This document shows, in pieces, positions 11,745 to 22,307 of a stretch of DNA of 64,000 nucleotides (position 1 is the stretch's first letter; every line of letters starts with the position of its first letter). The DNA lies in assembly GCA_019203745.1 (NCBI GenBank), contig CP078104.1:4278001-4342000 (forward strand), read 5' to 3'. The notes beneath the pieces were generated by a model. That model did not search any database. It was not told the origin of the DNA and saw only the letters and a list, made by a program, of their open reading frames with translations. Position numbers and translations under genes: made by a program. The stretch comes from Chryseobacterium sp. E1. Lineage in GTDB: Bacteria > Bacteroidota > Bacteroidia > Flavobacteriales > Weeksellaceae.

Positions 11745-12131
11745 ATGAAAAAACGATTGTATTCAGCGCAATGTTCCTTGGTTCCTTAGCTTTCGCACAG
11801 ACAACACCGGTTTTAGGTGGCGATAAAGATGCACACGGGTGTATTGGTTCAGCAGGATATACCTATTCACAAGTTAAGAAAGATTGTGTACGTACTTTTG
11901 AACAGAAGATCAAATTAAAAGAGGTTGCTTCAAAAGGTGATTACATTGCAGCCGTTATTTTCAGTAAAGACATGAAGAAAGCTGAGGTTTTTGTTAAAGA
12001 CGCAGAAGGAGGAAGCATTGTTCTTACCAGAGCAGGAAAAGCGAAAGCATGGAAAAAAGACGGATATGTACTGGTTCCTTTCAAAAAAGCGGATATCAGC
12101 TTAAAAGGGCAATGTTGTTATCTATCAGTAA
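11745..12131 (+). CDS. Small secreted protein, paralogue 1 (GGDxDxHGCxxSAGYTYS family)
   Basis: Paralogue of the gene at 12313. Start ATG 11745 is chosen by alignment with that paralogue: one A missing from the run after ATG AAA (A6, needs A7) restores MKKTIVFSAMFLGSLAFAQ, a clear signal peptide. The mature protein opens with TPVLGGDKDAHGCIGSAGYTY and has two conserved Cys (HGC and DCVR), then IFSKDMKKAEVFV. A second indel near 12107 (GGG, probably GG) restores the C-terminus KGNVVIYQ, identical in its last residues to the paralogue ending VVIYQ. About 127 residues. The family is unknown to me beyond the conserved motif; a secreted or periplasmic location is inferred. Confidence 0.75.
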
Positions 12132-12154
12132 ACCCAGAATGTAAAAGATTTAAG

Positions 12155-12177
12155 TCACCCGGAAGGGTGATTTTTTT
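12155..12177 (+). terminator. Intrinsic terminator
   Basis: Stem TCACCC / GGGTGA with GGAA loop followed by seven T. The same hairpin design follows the downstream paralogue at 12747. Confidence 0.85.
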
Positions 12178-12312
12178 GTGATACCAATAAGGTTCATCTG
12201 AACAAAATAAAAAATAAGCGATTAGAAATAATGATTTTTGCAGCTAAAAATGAAATTAATATCTTTATTTTGTGAAATAATTTTACCAATTGAAAACATT
12301 AATAATTTAAAT

Positions 12313-12723
12313 ATGAAAAAACCAATTTTATTTACTACGATGTTCCTTGCCTCTTTAGCTTTTGCTCAACAGAAAACTCCGGTTTTGGGTGGGGACAGGG
12401 ATGTTCATGGATGTATCAACTCTGCAGGTTATACCTATTCTCAGATCAGAAACAACTGTGTAAGGGTTTTCGAACAGAAAATCAAATTAAAGGAAGTGAC
12501 CTCAGATAAAAGCTCTGCTACAATGACGGCTGTTATTTTCAGTAAAGATATGAAACGGGCTGAAGTCTTTATCCCGGAAGGAATGGCAAAAAGCATTATT
12601 CTTGAAAGAGAAGGAAAAGCTAAAATATGGAAAAGCGGAAGCTATATTAAAGAAACCTATGTTTTAATACCTTATAAGAAAAGCTACCGGATTAAGAAAG
12701 ATGATGTAGTCATCTATCAATAA
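12313..12723 (+). CDS. Small secreted protein, paralogue 2 (GGDxDxHGCxxSAGYTYS family)
   Basis: Intact, 136 residues from ATG 12313; upstream in-frame codons are ignored because this ATG begins a signal peptide (MKKPILFTTMFLASLAFAQ). The mature protein has TPVLGGDRDVHGCINSAGYTY, a second Cys in NNCVRVFEQKIKLKEV, then IFSKDMKRAEVFIPE and the C-terminus DDVVIYQ. Two conserved Cys may form a disulfide. Tandem duplication with 11745-12131, each copy having its own terminator. No function assigned. Confidence 0.8.
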   Translation: MKKPILFTTMFLASLAFAQQKTPVLGGDRDVHGCINSAGYTYSQIRNNCVRVFEQKIKLKEVTSDKSSATMTAVIFSKDMKRAEVFIPEGMAKSIILEREGKAKIWKSGSYIKETYVLIPYKKSYRIKKDDVVIYQ

Positions 12724-12746
12724 AATCAAATATCAGAAAATAAGAG

Positions 12747-12769
12747 CCACCCGGAAGGGTGGTTTTTTT
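12747..12769 (+). terminator. Intrinsic terminator
   Basis: Stem CCACCC / GGGTGG with GGAA loop and a seven-T tail, nearly identical to the hairpin after the first paralogue, so the duplication included the terminator. Confidence 0.88.
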
Positions 12770-12940
12770 GTGAATGAATTTCGTGAGTAGAATATTCATG
12801 CAGAAAAATATTTTAAATGCAAGTTGTGTAAAATGAGTTAATTATATTTTATTTATTAGAAAAATATGTATATTGGTAATACCAAATTAAAGCAGAATCC
12901 GAAAAGCATATAGAGTAGGAAAAAATCAAAAAATGTTATC

Positions 12941-13080
12941 ATGAAAAACTTAAGAAAACTTTTCAAAAAAGAATTGAAAACAGTTCAGGGAGGGATCCCG
13001 ATGTGTCTGCCAGGATATTTCTGGTGTTCATTTGTAAAAAATGTATTCCTGTAGGATCACCTTGCGGACTTATTGATTAA
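12941..13080 (+). CDS. Double-glycine leader peptide, Cys-rich, bacteriocin-like
   Basis: A short gene of about 46 codons. ATG 12941 opens a charged leader, MKNLRKLFKKELKTVQGG, ending in a Gly-Gly processing motif. One T missing at 13031-13033 (TTT, needs TTTT) restores a mature part beginning IPMCLPGYFWCSFCKKC and ending VGSPCGLID: 28 residues with five Cys, two of them in a CxxC-like FCKKC. Leaders of the form KLxxxELKxVxGG are those cut by peptidase-containing ABC exporters. No exporter or immunity gene is in the window. Similar bacteriocin-like peptides are common in Chryseobacterium and their function is open. A strong terminator follows at 13103. Confidence 0.72.
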
Positions 13081-13102
13081 ATCTTCCGGAATAATAATGA
13101 AG

Positions 13103-13137
13103 AACAGGCTATCTCAAAGAAAAGATAGCCTGTTTTT
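13103..13137 (+). terminator. Strong intrinsic terminator
   Basis: Perfect 12-bp stem AACAGGCTATCT / AGATAGCCTGTT, 8-base loop, T-rich tail; ends the double-glycine peptide transcript. Confidence 0.9.
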
Positions 13138-13170
13138 ATTAATATATAAAGCATTGTATATCCATAGCCA

Positions 13171-13600
13171 CAGAATCCGCTCGCAGATCAGACAGATTAC
13201 GCAGATTTTCAATCTTTGTGTAATGTTGGGAACTGAAAAACAATACTTATAAAATAAACAGCATTGAATTTTATCTGAGATAAAATTTTAGCGCCTTAAA
13301 AACACAATAAAGTAAACAATAGGGCCTTAGCGTTTTTCCAACAATATTCGTCTATCATTGGCAACATAATCCGCTCGCAGATTAAGCTGATTACGCAGAT
13401 ATTCATTCTTTGTGTAATGTTGGGAACTGAAAAACAATACTTATAAAATAAACAGTATTCAATTTTATCGGAGATAAAATCTTAGTGCCTTAAAAACACA
13501 ATAAAGTAAACAATAGGGCCTTAGCGTTTTTCCAACAATATTCGTCCATCATTGGCAACATAATCTGCTCGCAGATTAAGCTGATTACACAGATTTTTCA
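13171..13600. repeat. 194-bp tandem direct repeat, two full copies plus a partial third
   Basis: The marker CCGCTCGCAG occurs at 13177 and 13371 and as CTGCTCGCAG at 13565, an exact 194-base period. Copies one and two share long identical blocks, including GTGTAATGTTGGGAACTG, ACACAATAAAGTAAACAATA and CTTAGCGTTTTTCCAACAAT. The third copy stops after about 40 bases. No ORF fits. Partial relatives of this unit lie at 5537-5561 (inverted), 22201-22237 and 47283-47345, so it is a dispersed non-coding repeat family. Confidence 0.88.
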
Positions 13601-13725
13601 TTATTTCATGCATTCTATATTATCTGTAACAACTTCAATAATATAATATATTCAAAGGCAGCAGCAATACATCATAAAGATTAAAAATCATAAAAACAGT
13701 ATTTTTATCTCTCACTGAAAAACCG

Positions 13726-13733
13726 TATTTTTG
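13726..13733 (+). promoter_or_regulatory. Promoter -7 element of purB
   Basis: TATTTTTG matches the Bacteroidota TAnnTTTG consensus and lies 24 bases before the purB ATG. No convincing -33 TTTG at standard spacing. Confidence 0.55.
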
Positions 13734-13757
13734 TACATCTAAAAAGTAAAAGAACGA

Positions 13758-15186
13758 ATGAATTCCTACAAAAATCCATTGGAAGAGCGCTATTCCAGTG
13801 AAGAAATGTTGTTTAATTTCTCACACAATAACAAATTCCGTACCTGGAGAAAGCTTTGGATCGCTTTAGCTGAGATCGAAAAAGATTTAGGTCTTGAGAT
13901 TACAGACGAGCAGATCGCTGAATTAAAAGCCAATGCTGAGAATATCGATTTCGATAAAGCAGCAGAATACGAAAAGAAATTCCGTCATGATGTAATGGCT
14001 CACGTTCACACCTATGGTGATGTAGCGCCTTCAGCAAAAGGAATTATTCACTTGGGAGCTACTTCAGCTTTTGTAGGAGATAATACAGATTTAATTCAGA
14101 TCCGTGACGGACTTTTAATCCTGAAGAAAAAGTTGGTGAATGTAATGAAAAATTTGGCAGACTTTGCCATTCAGTACAAAGACCTTCCAACATTAGGATT
14201 TACGCACTTCCAGCCGGCTCAGCTTACTACAGTAGGAAAAAGAGCTACCCTTTGGCTGCAGAGTTTGGTTCTTGATATTGAAGAATTAGACTTCTTCCTT
14301 GAAACCCTTCGTTTCAGAGGAGTAAAAGGAACTACAGGAACTGCTGCAAGTTTCCTTGAATTATTCAACGGGGATTATTCAAAAGTTAAACACTTAGATA
14401 AAGAACTTTCCAAAAGATTCGGTTTTGAAAAAGTCTTCGGAGTTTCCGGACAGACTTACGATAGAAAGATTGATGCTAAAGTAGTAGCTTTATTAGGAAA
14501 TATCGCTCAGTCTGCCCATAAATTTACCAACGATTTACGTTTACTTCAGAACCTTAAGGAAATTGAAGAGCCATTCGAGAAAAAACCAGATCGGTTCATC
14601 AGCAATGGCCTACAAGCGTAATCCAATGAGAAGCGAAAGAATCGGGGCATTGGCAAAATATGTGATGTCTCTCACAACAAGTTCTGCAATGGTAGCTTCT
14701 ACACAGTGGTTCGAAAGAACATTGGACGACTCTGCGAACAAAAGATTAACAATTCCTCAGGCGTTCTTAGCAGTAGATGCTATCTTGTTGATCTGGAACA
14801 ATATCATGAACGGAATTGTAGTATATCCGAACAGAATCAACAAACACATCGAAGAAGAACTTCCTTTCATGGCTACAGAATACATCATCATGGAAGAAGT
14901 GAAAGCCGGTGGTGACCGTCAGGAAATTCACGAAGTGATCAGAGTACATTCTATGGAAGCTTCCAAGAAAGTAAAAGAAGAAGGAAAAGAAAATGACCTG
15001 ATCGAAAGGATCTTAAACGATGACTCTTTAAAACTGGATAAATCAAAGTTAAAAGAAGTCTTGGATCCGAAGAACTTTATCGGGTTTGCACCGATTCAGA
15101 CAGAAGAATTTGTCAAGAATGAAGTGCAGCCGATTATAGACCAGAATAAAGATTTGATAGGATTAGAAGCTGATCTTAAAGTATAA
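13758..15186 (+). CDS. purB: Adenylosuccinate lyase
   Basis: About 475 residues. Cleaves adenylosuccinate and SAICAR in purine synthesis. Signature segments: HDVMAHVHTYGD, HLGATSAFVGDNTDL, GFTHFQPAQLTTVGKR and the family signature restored across the break as GSSAMAYKRNPMRSERI. The break near 14580 is a run of six A where five give EEPFEKNQIGSS; this is one of the rare insertions, most other breaks being deletions. It is not clustered with purL, which lies 2.6 kb downstream, though both act in purine synthesis. Confidence 0.95.
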
Positions 15187-15191
15187 AACAG

Positions 15192-15217
15192 TATGCAGCC
15201 TTTTGGGCTGCATATTT
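15192..15217 (+). terminator. Intrinsic terminator after purB
   Basis: Stem ATGCAGCC / GGCTGCAT with a short T-rich loop and an AT-rich, T-rich tail. Confidence 0.8.
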
Positions 15218-15232
15218 TATTTTTAACCTGCC

Positions 15233-16215
15233 ATGAACAAAGTCCTTTTATTGATTGCAATGATTCCCGTGCTGGCTTTCTCTCAGAAGCAAGAAGATTT
15301 GAGATATTTTATTTCCAAAGACAGTTTGGTAGGGGTTAAAAACCAGGCTGGAAAAATCATCATTCCGGCAGAATTTAAAGATTATACAGGAATCAAAGAC
15401 GGAGAATCAGTACCGGAAGGAATCGGAAATGAAACCATTCTCTTTGCTGGTGGGAAAAGAAATGACAAATATGAAAAAATACCTTTGGATATGTTTATGA
15501 CAGAAAAGGTAATTTTTATACAGGCCCTATTTATTTGATAACGGTGCAGATTATTTTTCAGAAGGACTGAGAAGATTTGTGAAAAATGGAAAAATAGGAT
15601 TTGCAGACCGTAATGGAAAAACGATCATTCAGCCCAATCATGACTTTGCTGCCTCTTTTAATTACGGATATTCCGTGTTCTGTGATGGCTGTGACTGGGA
15701 AAAAACAGATGATGAGCATCCTGCAATAGTAGGCGGAACATGGGGCGTGATGAATATCAAAGGTGAAACTGTTCAGCCGCTTTCAAAGCATTCCGGGAAA
15801 GATATTGACATTGATGGGAAATATTACCCATATTCATTTCAATACAGTGGAAAAGAAAAAATATTCTTCAATTCTTTGAAAAATACAATAAGATCATTTC
15901 AGCAGTTCATTATGTGAATGTCTATAATGAAATGTCCGAAGAGGAAAAAAACTGCTTTTTGAAATTGTAGAAAGACCACAGGAAAATTTTCAGTATTATC
16001 AGATCAATACTTATGATAACGGCAAAAGAAACTTAGCAGCATTTGATGACCTGAAGTTTTTTGTGTCAGAAGACGGAAAAAAAGTTTTTACTATAAATTA
16101 TGAAGATAAAATGATTCCTTTTGAAAAATGGCTCAAAGAGGAAATCAGACAAGCAGAAGACTACCAGAAAAAACATTCTAATAACCCGAATAAATTCAAA
16201 AACATTCCAAATTAA
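15233..16215 (+). CDS. Secreted WG-repeat-like protein, frame broken
   Basis: Signal peptide MNKVLLLIAMIPVLAFSQ. The body has WG-type repeats: LVGVKNQAGKIIIPAEFKDY, then NGKIGFADRNGKTIIQPNHD, then GTWGVMNIKGETVQPL. At least three frame changes (about 15515, 15865 and 15947) split it, but the fragments follow on directly, finishing at FKNIPN and TAA 16213. About 325 residues. WG-repeat proteins are common in Bacteroidota and of unknown function, presumed structural or binding. The next gene starts 6 bases later, so they may be cotranscribed. Confidence 0.72.
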
Positions 16216-16220
16216 ACTTA

Positions 16221-17644
16221 ATGAGAAAAAATATACTTGTATTTATCTTAGCTTTAGCTTTTGTAAAGAACTATGCACAAAGTGAGAAAAAAGTATACTC
16301 AATCATAGATGCAGCTGCTCAGAAAGTAGCCAAAGAATCTAAAGCATATTCTGTTTCTGTCGGAATACTCAAAGACGGAAAAGTTTATACCGGACACTAT
16401 GGTGAAATAGACAAAGGAAAAGGGAATAAAGCCAATGATAATACTTATTTCACCATCGCTTCCGTTACCAAGCTTTTTACAGGCCAGTTGCTGGCCCAGG
16501 CAGTTCTGGAAGGGAAAGTAAATCTTGATGATGACGTACGTAAATACCTTAATGGATCTTACCTAACTTAGAATATAATGGTGTCCCTATAAAAATAAGA
16601 AACTTAATCTCTTACGAAACCGCACTTCCAAGAAACCTTCCTAATGATGATGAATTAAGGAAAAATATGACGGATGAGACTCCTTTTCTCTATGAGAAGC
16701 TCAATAAAGGATATACAAAAGAAGACTTTAAAAAGATCTTGCCACGGTTACATTAAAGATGGAACCAGGTAAAGAATATCAATACAGCAATTTAAGCCTT
16801 GAGTTGGCTGGTCTCATGCTGGAAAATATTTACGGAAAAAGCTATGAAACTCTTTTGAAAGAAAATATCTTTTCAAAAGCTGGAATGAACCATACCAAAC
16901 TGGAACTTGATACAAATGAAGTTCAGGCTAACGGATATCATGAAAATTATCGTCTGATGCCCGTTTCGCAAAGCCTTTTATGGGGAGCAGGCGGCTCGAA
17001 AACCCAATCTACAATGGGAAATATGATGAAGTTTTTAAAAGAAGAGCTGAATCCGCAAGATAAGATAGTTCAGGAATCCCAAAGAAATATTGACAATAGT
17101 AAAGAAGACTGGTACGGATATTTTTGGGATAAATATTTTATTACCGAATACGGTAAAACAGGGTTTAAACACGGAGGATCTTATGGAATAAATACCTTGT
17201 TTATCGTATATCCTGAGCTGAATATAGGTGTTTGTATGATTGTCAATATCAATGGACCCGAAACATTTTCCTCAATTTATAATGGTACCATGCGTTTGGT
17301 AGGTGATCTTATTGCAACCTCAGATAAAAAGGAGGTATATGGATATAAGATAAAAGGAGACAAGATCGTTTTTTCTTACACACATCCTGCCAATTTAAAT
17401 GCAGAGCTTCTTCATACGGTCTCATTGGTAGGAGATTTCAATAATTGGGATGCCGGGAAGAAAGAGTATCAGATGGTGAAAAAGATAAAAACCATTACGA
17501 ATTAGAGCTTCCTGTGTCCGGATTTCAAAAAGGAAAACCTATCCTTTTAGATTTGTACTGAATAAAGAGGCATGGATGGAAGCTCCTAAAAATGCATCCA
17601 ATAGTGAGGGGACCAAAGATATTAATCTGACGTTCGCATTATAA
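16221..17644 (+). CDS. Serine hydrolase, beta-lactamase/penicillin-binding-protein class C fold, with C-terminal beta-sandwich
   Basis: Signal peptide to NYAQ. Class C-type motifs in order: SxxK in TIASVTKLFTGQL (residue about 82), YxN in YQYSNLSLELAG, and HGG in GFKHGGSYGI. After the hydrolase domain a segment LLHTVSLVGDFNNWDAGKKE looks like an early-set domain of the kind seen in CBM48/AMPK-beta proteins, reaching TAA 17642 via DINLTFAL. Three or more frame breaks (about 16556, 16740, 17490). Likely a periplasmic peptidase, esterase or D-aminopeptidase. The SVTK, YSN, HGG set argues for a functional enzyme. Confidence 0.82.
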
Positions 17645-17801
17645 GAAAAAGAATGAGGTTAAAGAAAGTAAAAAGAGTAAATTTGTATTCCGGAATGAGG
17701 CCAATGTAGATGGAATAGTAAGTGCTCATCAGACAAAGGTTCTCTGAACTCAGAAAAGTAAAAGAAAAATAAATCTAATATTAAATAAAATCTGACATCT
17801 A

Positions 17802-20800
17802 ATGTCTAATAACAAAAGAATTTTCGTAGAAAAAAGAGGAATTTTCGATGTTGAAAGTCCAAAAATTTTTGATGAAGTAAAAGCAGTTGTTCCGGCAATT
17901 CAAAGTGTGAAAGTCTACAATGTGTATGACATCTTCAATTTGAATGACGGGGAATTCGAAAAAGTAGTAAATAATACTTTTGTAGACCCTGTGACTGATA
18001 TTTTACATACAGAAAACCCTGCAAAAAACATTCATTTCGCAATGGAGTTCCTGCCTGGTCAGTATGATCAGAGAGCAGACTCTGCACAACAGTGTATCGC
18101 CTTATTGACAGAAAATGAAAAATCAAAAGTAAGAAGTGGAAAACTCATCGAATTTGAAGGCGTTTCAGAAGCTGATTTGTTGAAAATCAAAGATCTTTTG
18201 ATCAATAAAGTAGAATCTCAGGAAAAAGACCTGTCTATACTGGATATTCCTGCGGATGAAACACCGTCCAAAGTTTTGATTCATGAAAACTTCATCAACT
18301 TCAATGATGCTGAACTTGAAAATTTCTATAACAATCACGGTTTTGCTTTAGGATTAGATGACCTGAAGTTTATTCAGGAATACTTTAAAACTGAAGAAAG
18401 AAACCCTACAGAAACCGAACTGAAAGTATTAGACACCTACTGGAGTGACCACTGTCGTCACACCACTTTCGAAACAGAATTGTCAGACATTCAGTTTGAA
18501 GGAAAATTCAAACATACATTGGAAACCATTTTCAATGATTATATCGAAAAAGAAAATTCTTAGGCCGTGAGCTGAAACCTATCTCCCTGATGGATTTAGC
18601 AACAGTTTGCGGGAAGTATTTCCATAAAACCGGAAATCTGGACAATCTTGTGATTTCTGATGAGATCAACGCATGTACCATCCAGATTGAAGCAGAATAC
18701 GATGGTAAAAAGAACCGTGGTATTTATTATTCAAAAACGAAACACACAACCACCCAACAGAAATTGAACCTTTCGGAGGAGCATCCACTTGTTTGGGAGG
18801 AGCCATCAGAGACCCTTTATCAGGAAGATCTTTTGTATTCCAGGCGATGAGGTTAACAGGGGCAGCAGACGTTTTAGAATCTGTAGACAAAACACTACCA
18901 GGAAAATTACCTCAGAAAACCATTACAAAACAAGCTGCCAACGGATATTCATCTTATGGTAACCAGATCGGTCTTGCTACTACAATGGTTTCTGAAATCT
19001 ATGACGAAGGCTACAAAGCCAAAAGAATGGAAGTAGGTTTTGTTACCGGAGCCGTTCCTGTAGACTGGGTAAGACGAGAAAAACCTGCAAACGGAGATTC
19101 TATCATTATTCTAGGAGGAGCAACAGGCCGTGACGGGAGGAGGAGCAAGCGGAAGTTCAAAAGAACAGGACGAAACTTCTATCCATACCATGAGTTCCGA
19201 AGTTCAGAAAGGTAATGCCGTAGAAGAACGTAAGATCCAGAGGTTATTCAGAAACCCTGAACTGACGAGATTAATTAAAAAGTCAAATGACTTTGGAGCA
19301 GGAGGTGTTTCTGTAGCAATTGGTGAAATTGCAGACTCCTTAGAAGTAAATCTTGATGTATTGCCATTAAAATACGAAGGATTGAACGGGACAGAATTAG
19401 CAATTTCGAATCTCAAGAAAGAATGGCGGTTGTAGTAGATCCGAAAGACAAAGAAAAATTCATCAAATTCTGTGAAGCTGAAAACATTGTTGCGGTAGAA
19501 GTAGCAAAAGTAACAGATTCAGGAAGAATGCAGATGTTCTGGAAAGGAGACAAAATTGTTGACCTTTCAAGAGCATTCCTTGATACGAATGGATGTTCAA
19601 AATCTCAGGAGGTAAAAATCAACCACCTGGAAGAAGTAAAAACAGAAACTAAGACATTCAACGAAGAAAACTTCCTGAATATCCTGAAAGATAAAAATGT
19701 AGCTTCCCAAAAAGGACTATTGGAAATGTTTGACTCTTCCGTAGGTGGAACAACGGTAGCAATGCCTTTAGGTGGAAAATACCAGCAAACCTTAATGGAA
19801 GGAAGTGTGCAGACACTGCCGATCTTGGGAGCAAAAGATATCAAAACGGTATCCTTAGCGAGCTGGGGATTCGATGCTGAAATCTCAAAACAAAACTCAT
19901 TATTGGGAGCATCTTACGCAGTAGTGGAAAGTGTTGCGAAGATTGTTGCCATGGGAGGTGACTATAAAAATATCAGATTGAGCTTCCAGGAATATTTCGA
20001 AAAGCTTGGGCAGGCTCCGGAAAAATGGGGTAAACCTTTAGCTTCTCTTCTAGGAGCTTATGATGCACAGATCAACCTTGGTTTAGCAGCTATCGGAGGG
20101 AAAGATTCTATGAGTGGAACCTATCAGGATCTGAATGTACCACCAACATTGATTTCTTTTGCATGCGCTAACGGAGACAAACAAAATATCATTTCTCCTG
20201 AATTTAAAGCAGCAGGAAATAAAGTATATTTCTTCAACCACATTGTTCAGGAAAGCGGCCTTCCGAACTATGATGCTTTAAAAGACATTTATGAATTCAT
20301 CTTTGAAAACATCAAATCAGGAAAAATCGTTTCTGTGAAAACCGTGAAAGATGGTGGTGTGGCAGTAGCCTTGGCAAAAATGAGTTTCGGAAACAGGTTG
20401 GGAGCTGAAATCAATGCGGATGAAAACACTTTATTAGCTAAAAATATCGGTAGTTTAATCATTGAGGCTAAAGAAGAATTAAGCAATACATCTCTTCAGT
20501 TAATCGGAGAAGTGAAAGATTCAGGTATTTTAAAGATCAATAATCTTGACTCTGACATCTTGAACCTTGTGTCTGCTTATACCGGTACTTTCGAAAACCT
20601 TTTCCCAACAGCAGAAAAAGAAAAGATTACGGTTGAATTGATGAAAGATCAAACTCAATCAACCCTAGAAATATCATCATCAAAAAACACGGCATTGCAC
20701 AGCCTAAAGTATTTGCACCGGTATTCCCGGGAACAAACTGTGAATATGATACCCTGAATGCCTTCCGGAAAGAAGGAGCTGTAGTAAGTAGCCTGCCTTT

Positions 20801-21490
20801 AATCAATATTAATCACCAGCTACTGGATGAAAGTATTGATGCCTGGGTAGAAGAGATAAGAACCTCTCAGATCTTAGCATTCTCAGGAGGTTTCTCAGCA
20901 GGAGACGAGCCTGATGGTTCTGCAAAATTCATTGTCAATGTTTTAAAGAACGAAAAGATGAAAAATGCAGTTCACGAATTATTAGACAGAGACGGTATGA
21001 TCATCGGGATCTGTAATGGGTTCCAGGCTTTGGTTAAATCCGGACTGTTGCCTTACGGAAGAATCAAGGATCTGGATGAAAACTCTCCTACATTGGCTCA
21101 CAACGCTATCAGAAGACATATTTCTCAGATGGTGACTGTAAAAGTAGTGAATGATGAAAGCCCTTGGTTAAAAGGAATGAAAGATCAGACTTTCACCATT
21201 CCGATTTCTCACGGTGAAGGCCGTTTCATGGCTTCAGAAGAAGAAATCAAAAACTATATGAAAACGGGCAGATCGCAACCCAATACATCGATTTCGATGG
21301 AAATATAGCTCACGGAATGCCGTTCAACCCGAACAACTCATTATTCGGAATTGAAGGAGTTACCAGCCCATGTGGAAAGATCTACGGAAGAATGGGACAC
21401 CCGGAAAGATTTACGGATGGTCTTATGAAAAATATACCCACTGCGAATTATCACAACATATTCAAAAACGGTGTTGAATACTTCAAATAA
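17802..21490 (+). CDS. purL: Phosphoribosylformylglycinamidine synthase, single-chain large type
   Basis: About 1230 residues, the large fused form: linker and synthase domains plus a C-terminal glutaminase. Converts FGAR to FGAM using glutamine and ATP. Landmarks: DTYWSDHCRHTTFETE; the hallmark NETHNHPTEIEPFGGA, which is split over frames near 18740-18790; GGATGRDG; FGAGGVSVAIGEIADSL; GGKDSMSGTY. In the glutaminase domain: VFPGTNCEYDT, nucleophile Cys in GICNGFQ and His in PISHGEGRF. Six or more breaks (about 18555, 18715, 18785, 19130, 19425, 20690, 21285); at 19410 a missing G restores AISESQERMAVVVD. An essential-pathway gene this badly broken is the clearest sign of base-calling error. 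Confidence 0.95.
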
Positions 21491-21884
21491 CAATACAAGA
21501 AAAGTGATCGTCATTCATGGCGGTCATTTTTCGTCTTTAGACGGTTTCTATGCAGAAGTCTCCAATGCTTTGATGAAAGCTGCCGATTGGAAGATAGGAA
21601 CCTTAGACGGCTTTGATGATATCCTTTACGGAGGTTTTGGAGTCTTTGAAAACAATGAGCAAATTGGGATCGTTTGGAAAGAATCACAAAAATCAAAGGA
21701 AGATTTAGGATTAAAAGCTACCCGGGAATTTTATGAAAATAAGATCAGACAGGGGAAACCTTTCAACATAAAGCTGATACAAACGAAACTGGATGATTTA
21801 ATGGAAGGAAAAGGACAGACGCTGTTTGAAATTCTGGTGGAAATTATAGAATCACATGCCAATATTACACTAACCTTGAAATAA
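21471..21884 (+). CDS. Barstar-like RNase-inhibitor family protein
   Basis: Up to 137 residues, intact, overlapping the purL 3' end. No ATG fits; GTG at 21471, TTG at 21474 or GTG at 21501 could start it. The N-terminus KVIVIHGGHFSSLDGFYAEV and the central WKIGTLDGFDDILYGGFG resemble the barstar fold, in which the region after helix 1 precedes an acidic loop that blocks a barnase-like RNase. No barnase-type partner is in the window. Orphan barstar homologues are common, so it may regulate an unrelated nuclease. Moderate confidence on family. Confidence 0.6.
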   Translation: MLNTSNNNTRKVIVIHGGHFSSLDGFYAEVSNALMKAADWKIGTLDGFDDILYGGFGVFENNEQIGIVWKESQKSKEDLGLKATREFYENKIRQGKPFNIKLIQTKLDDLMEGKGQTLFEILVEIIESHANITLTLK

Positions 21885-22307
21885 GCAATGAGTAATGAGT
21901 AGGAAGTTTACAATAGTAATACTTATTTGTTTTCAAAGCTTTCCAGCCAGCTTCATCCAATCAACTTGTTGATTCCTTCTTTGCCTCCTAAAAATATCCG
22001 GTCTGTATAATAAAACTTTGCGTCAAAAAATATCTTTCAACCATTAAGAAAAGTGAAGACTTTAAGATACTTTAAGCCTCATCAAAGATGAATTTAGGAA
22101 ACCACTTAATAAATAGCTTCAGCTATTCCCTTAACTTTTCTTAACTACTTAAATGATCTTAATGGTTCAAAATAATATTTTCAATATAATTTTATATTAA
22201 AAATCTCTCGCAGATTAGCCGGATTCAGCAGATTTTATCTTACTTTGAAGAATATTTGAAAAGCTTTAAATAAGGAGCAGAAATCAATAAACAAAAGAAT
22301 TAATTGA
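21885..22307. other. Intergenic region, repeat remnants
   Basis: 423 bases without a gene. At 22201-22237 it holds CTCGCAGATTAGCCGGATT, related to the 194-bp repeat family, preceded by AT-rich sequence with scattered AACTTAAAT-like stretches. No clear terminator or RNA gene seen. Confidence 0.5.

Noticed and set aside
13171..13600. CRISPR array
   Set aside because: The unit is 194 bp with no short repeat/spacer alternation and no cas genes nearby.
14570..14595. Programmed ribosomal frameshift in purB at an A-rich slippery run
   Set aside because: The same kind of break is found in almost every long gene, with no conserved stimulatory structure; sequencing error is simpler.
17802..21490. Decayed purL pseudogene
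   Set aside because: Codons, catalytic motifs and all domains are intact between breaks; only homopolymer indels separate them. A truly decayed gene would also carry missense and nonsense changes.
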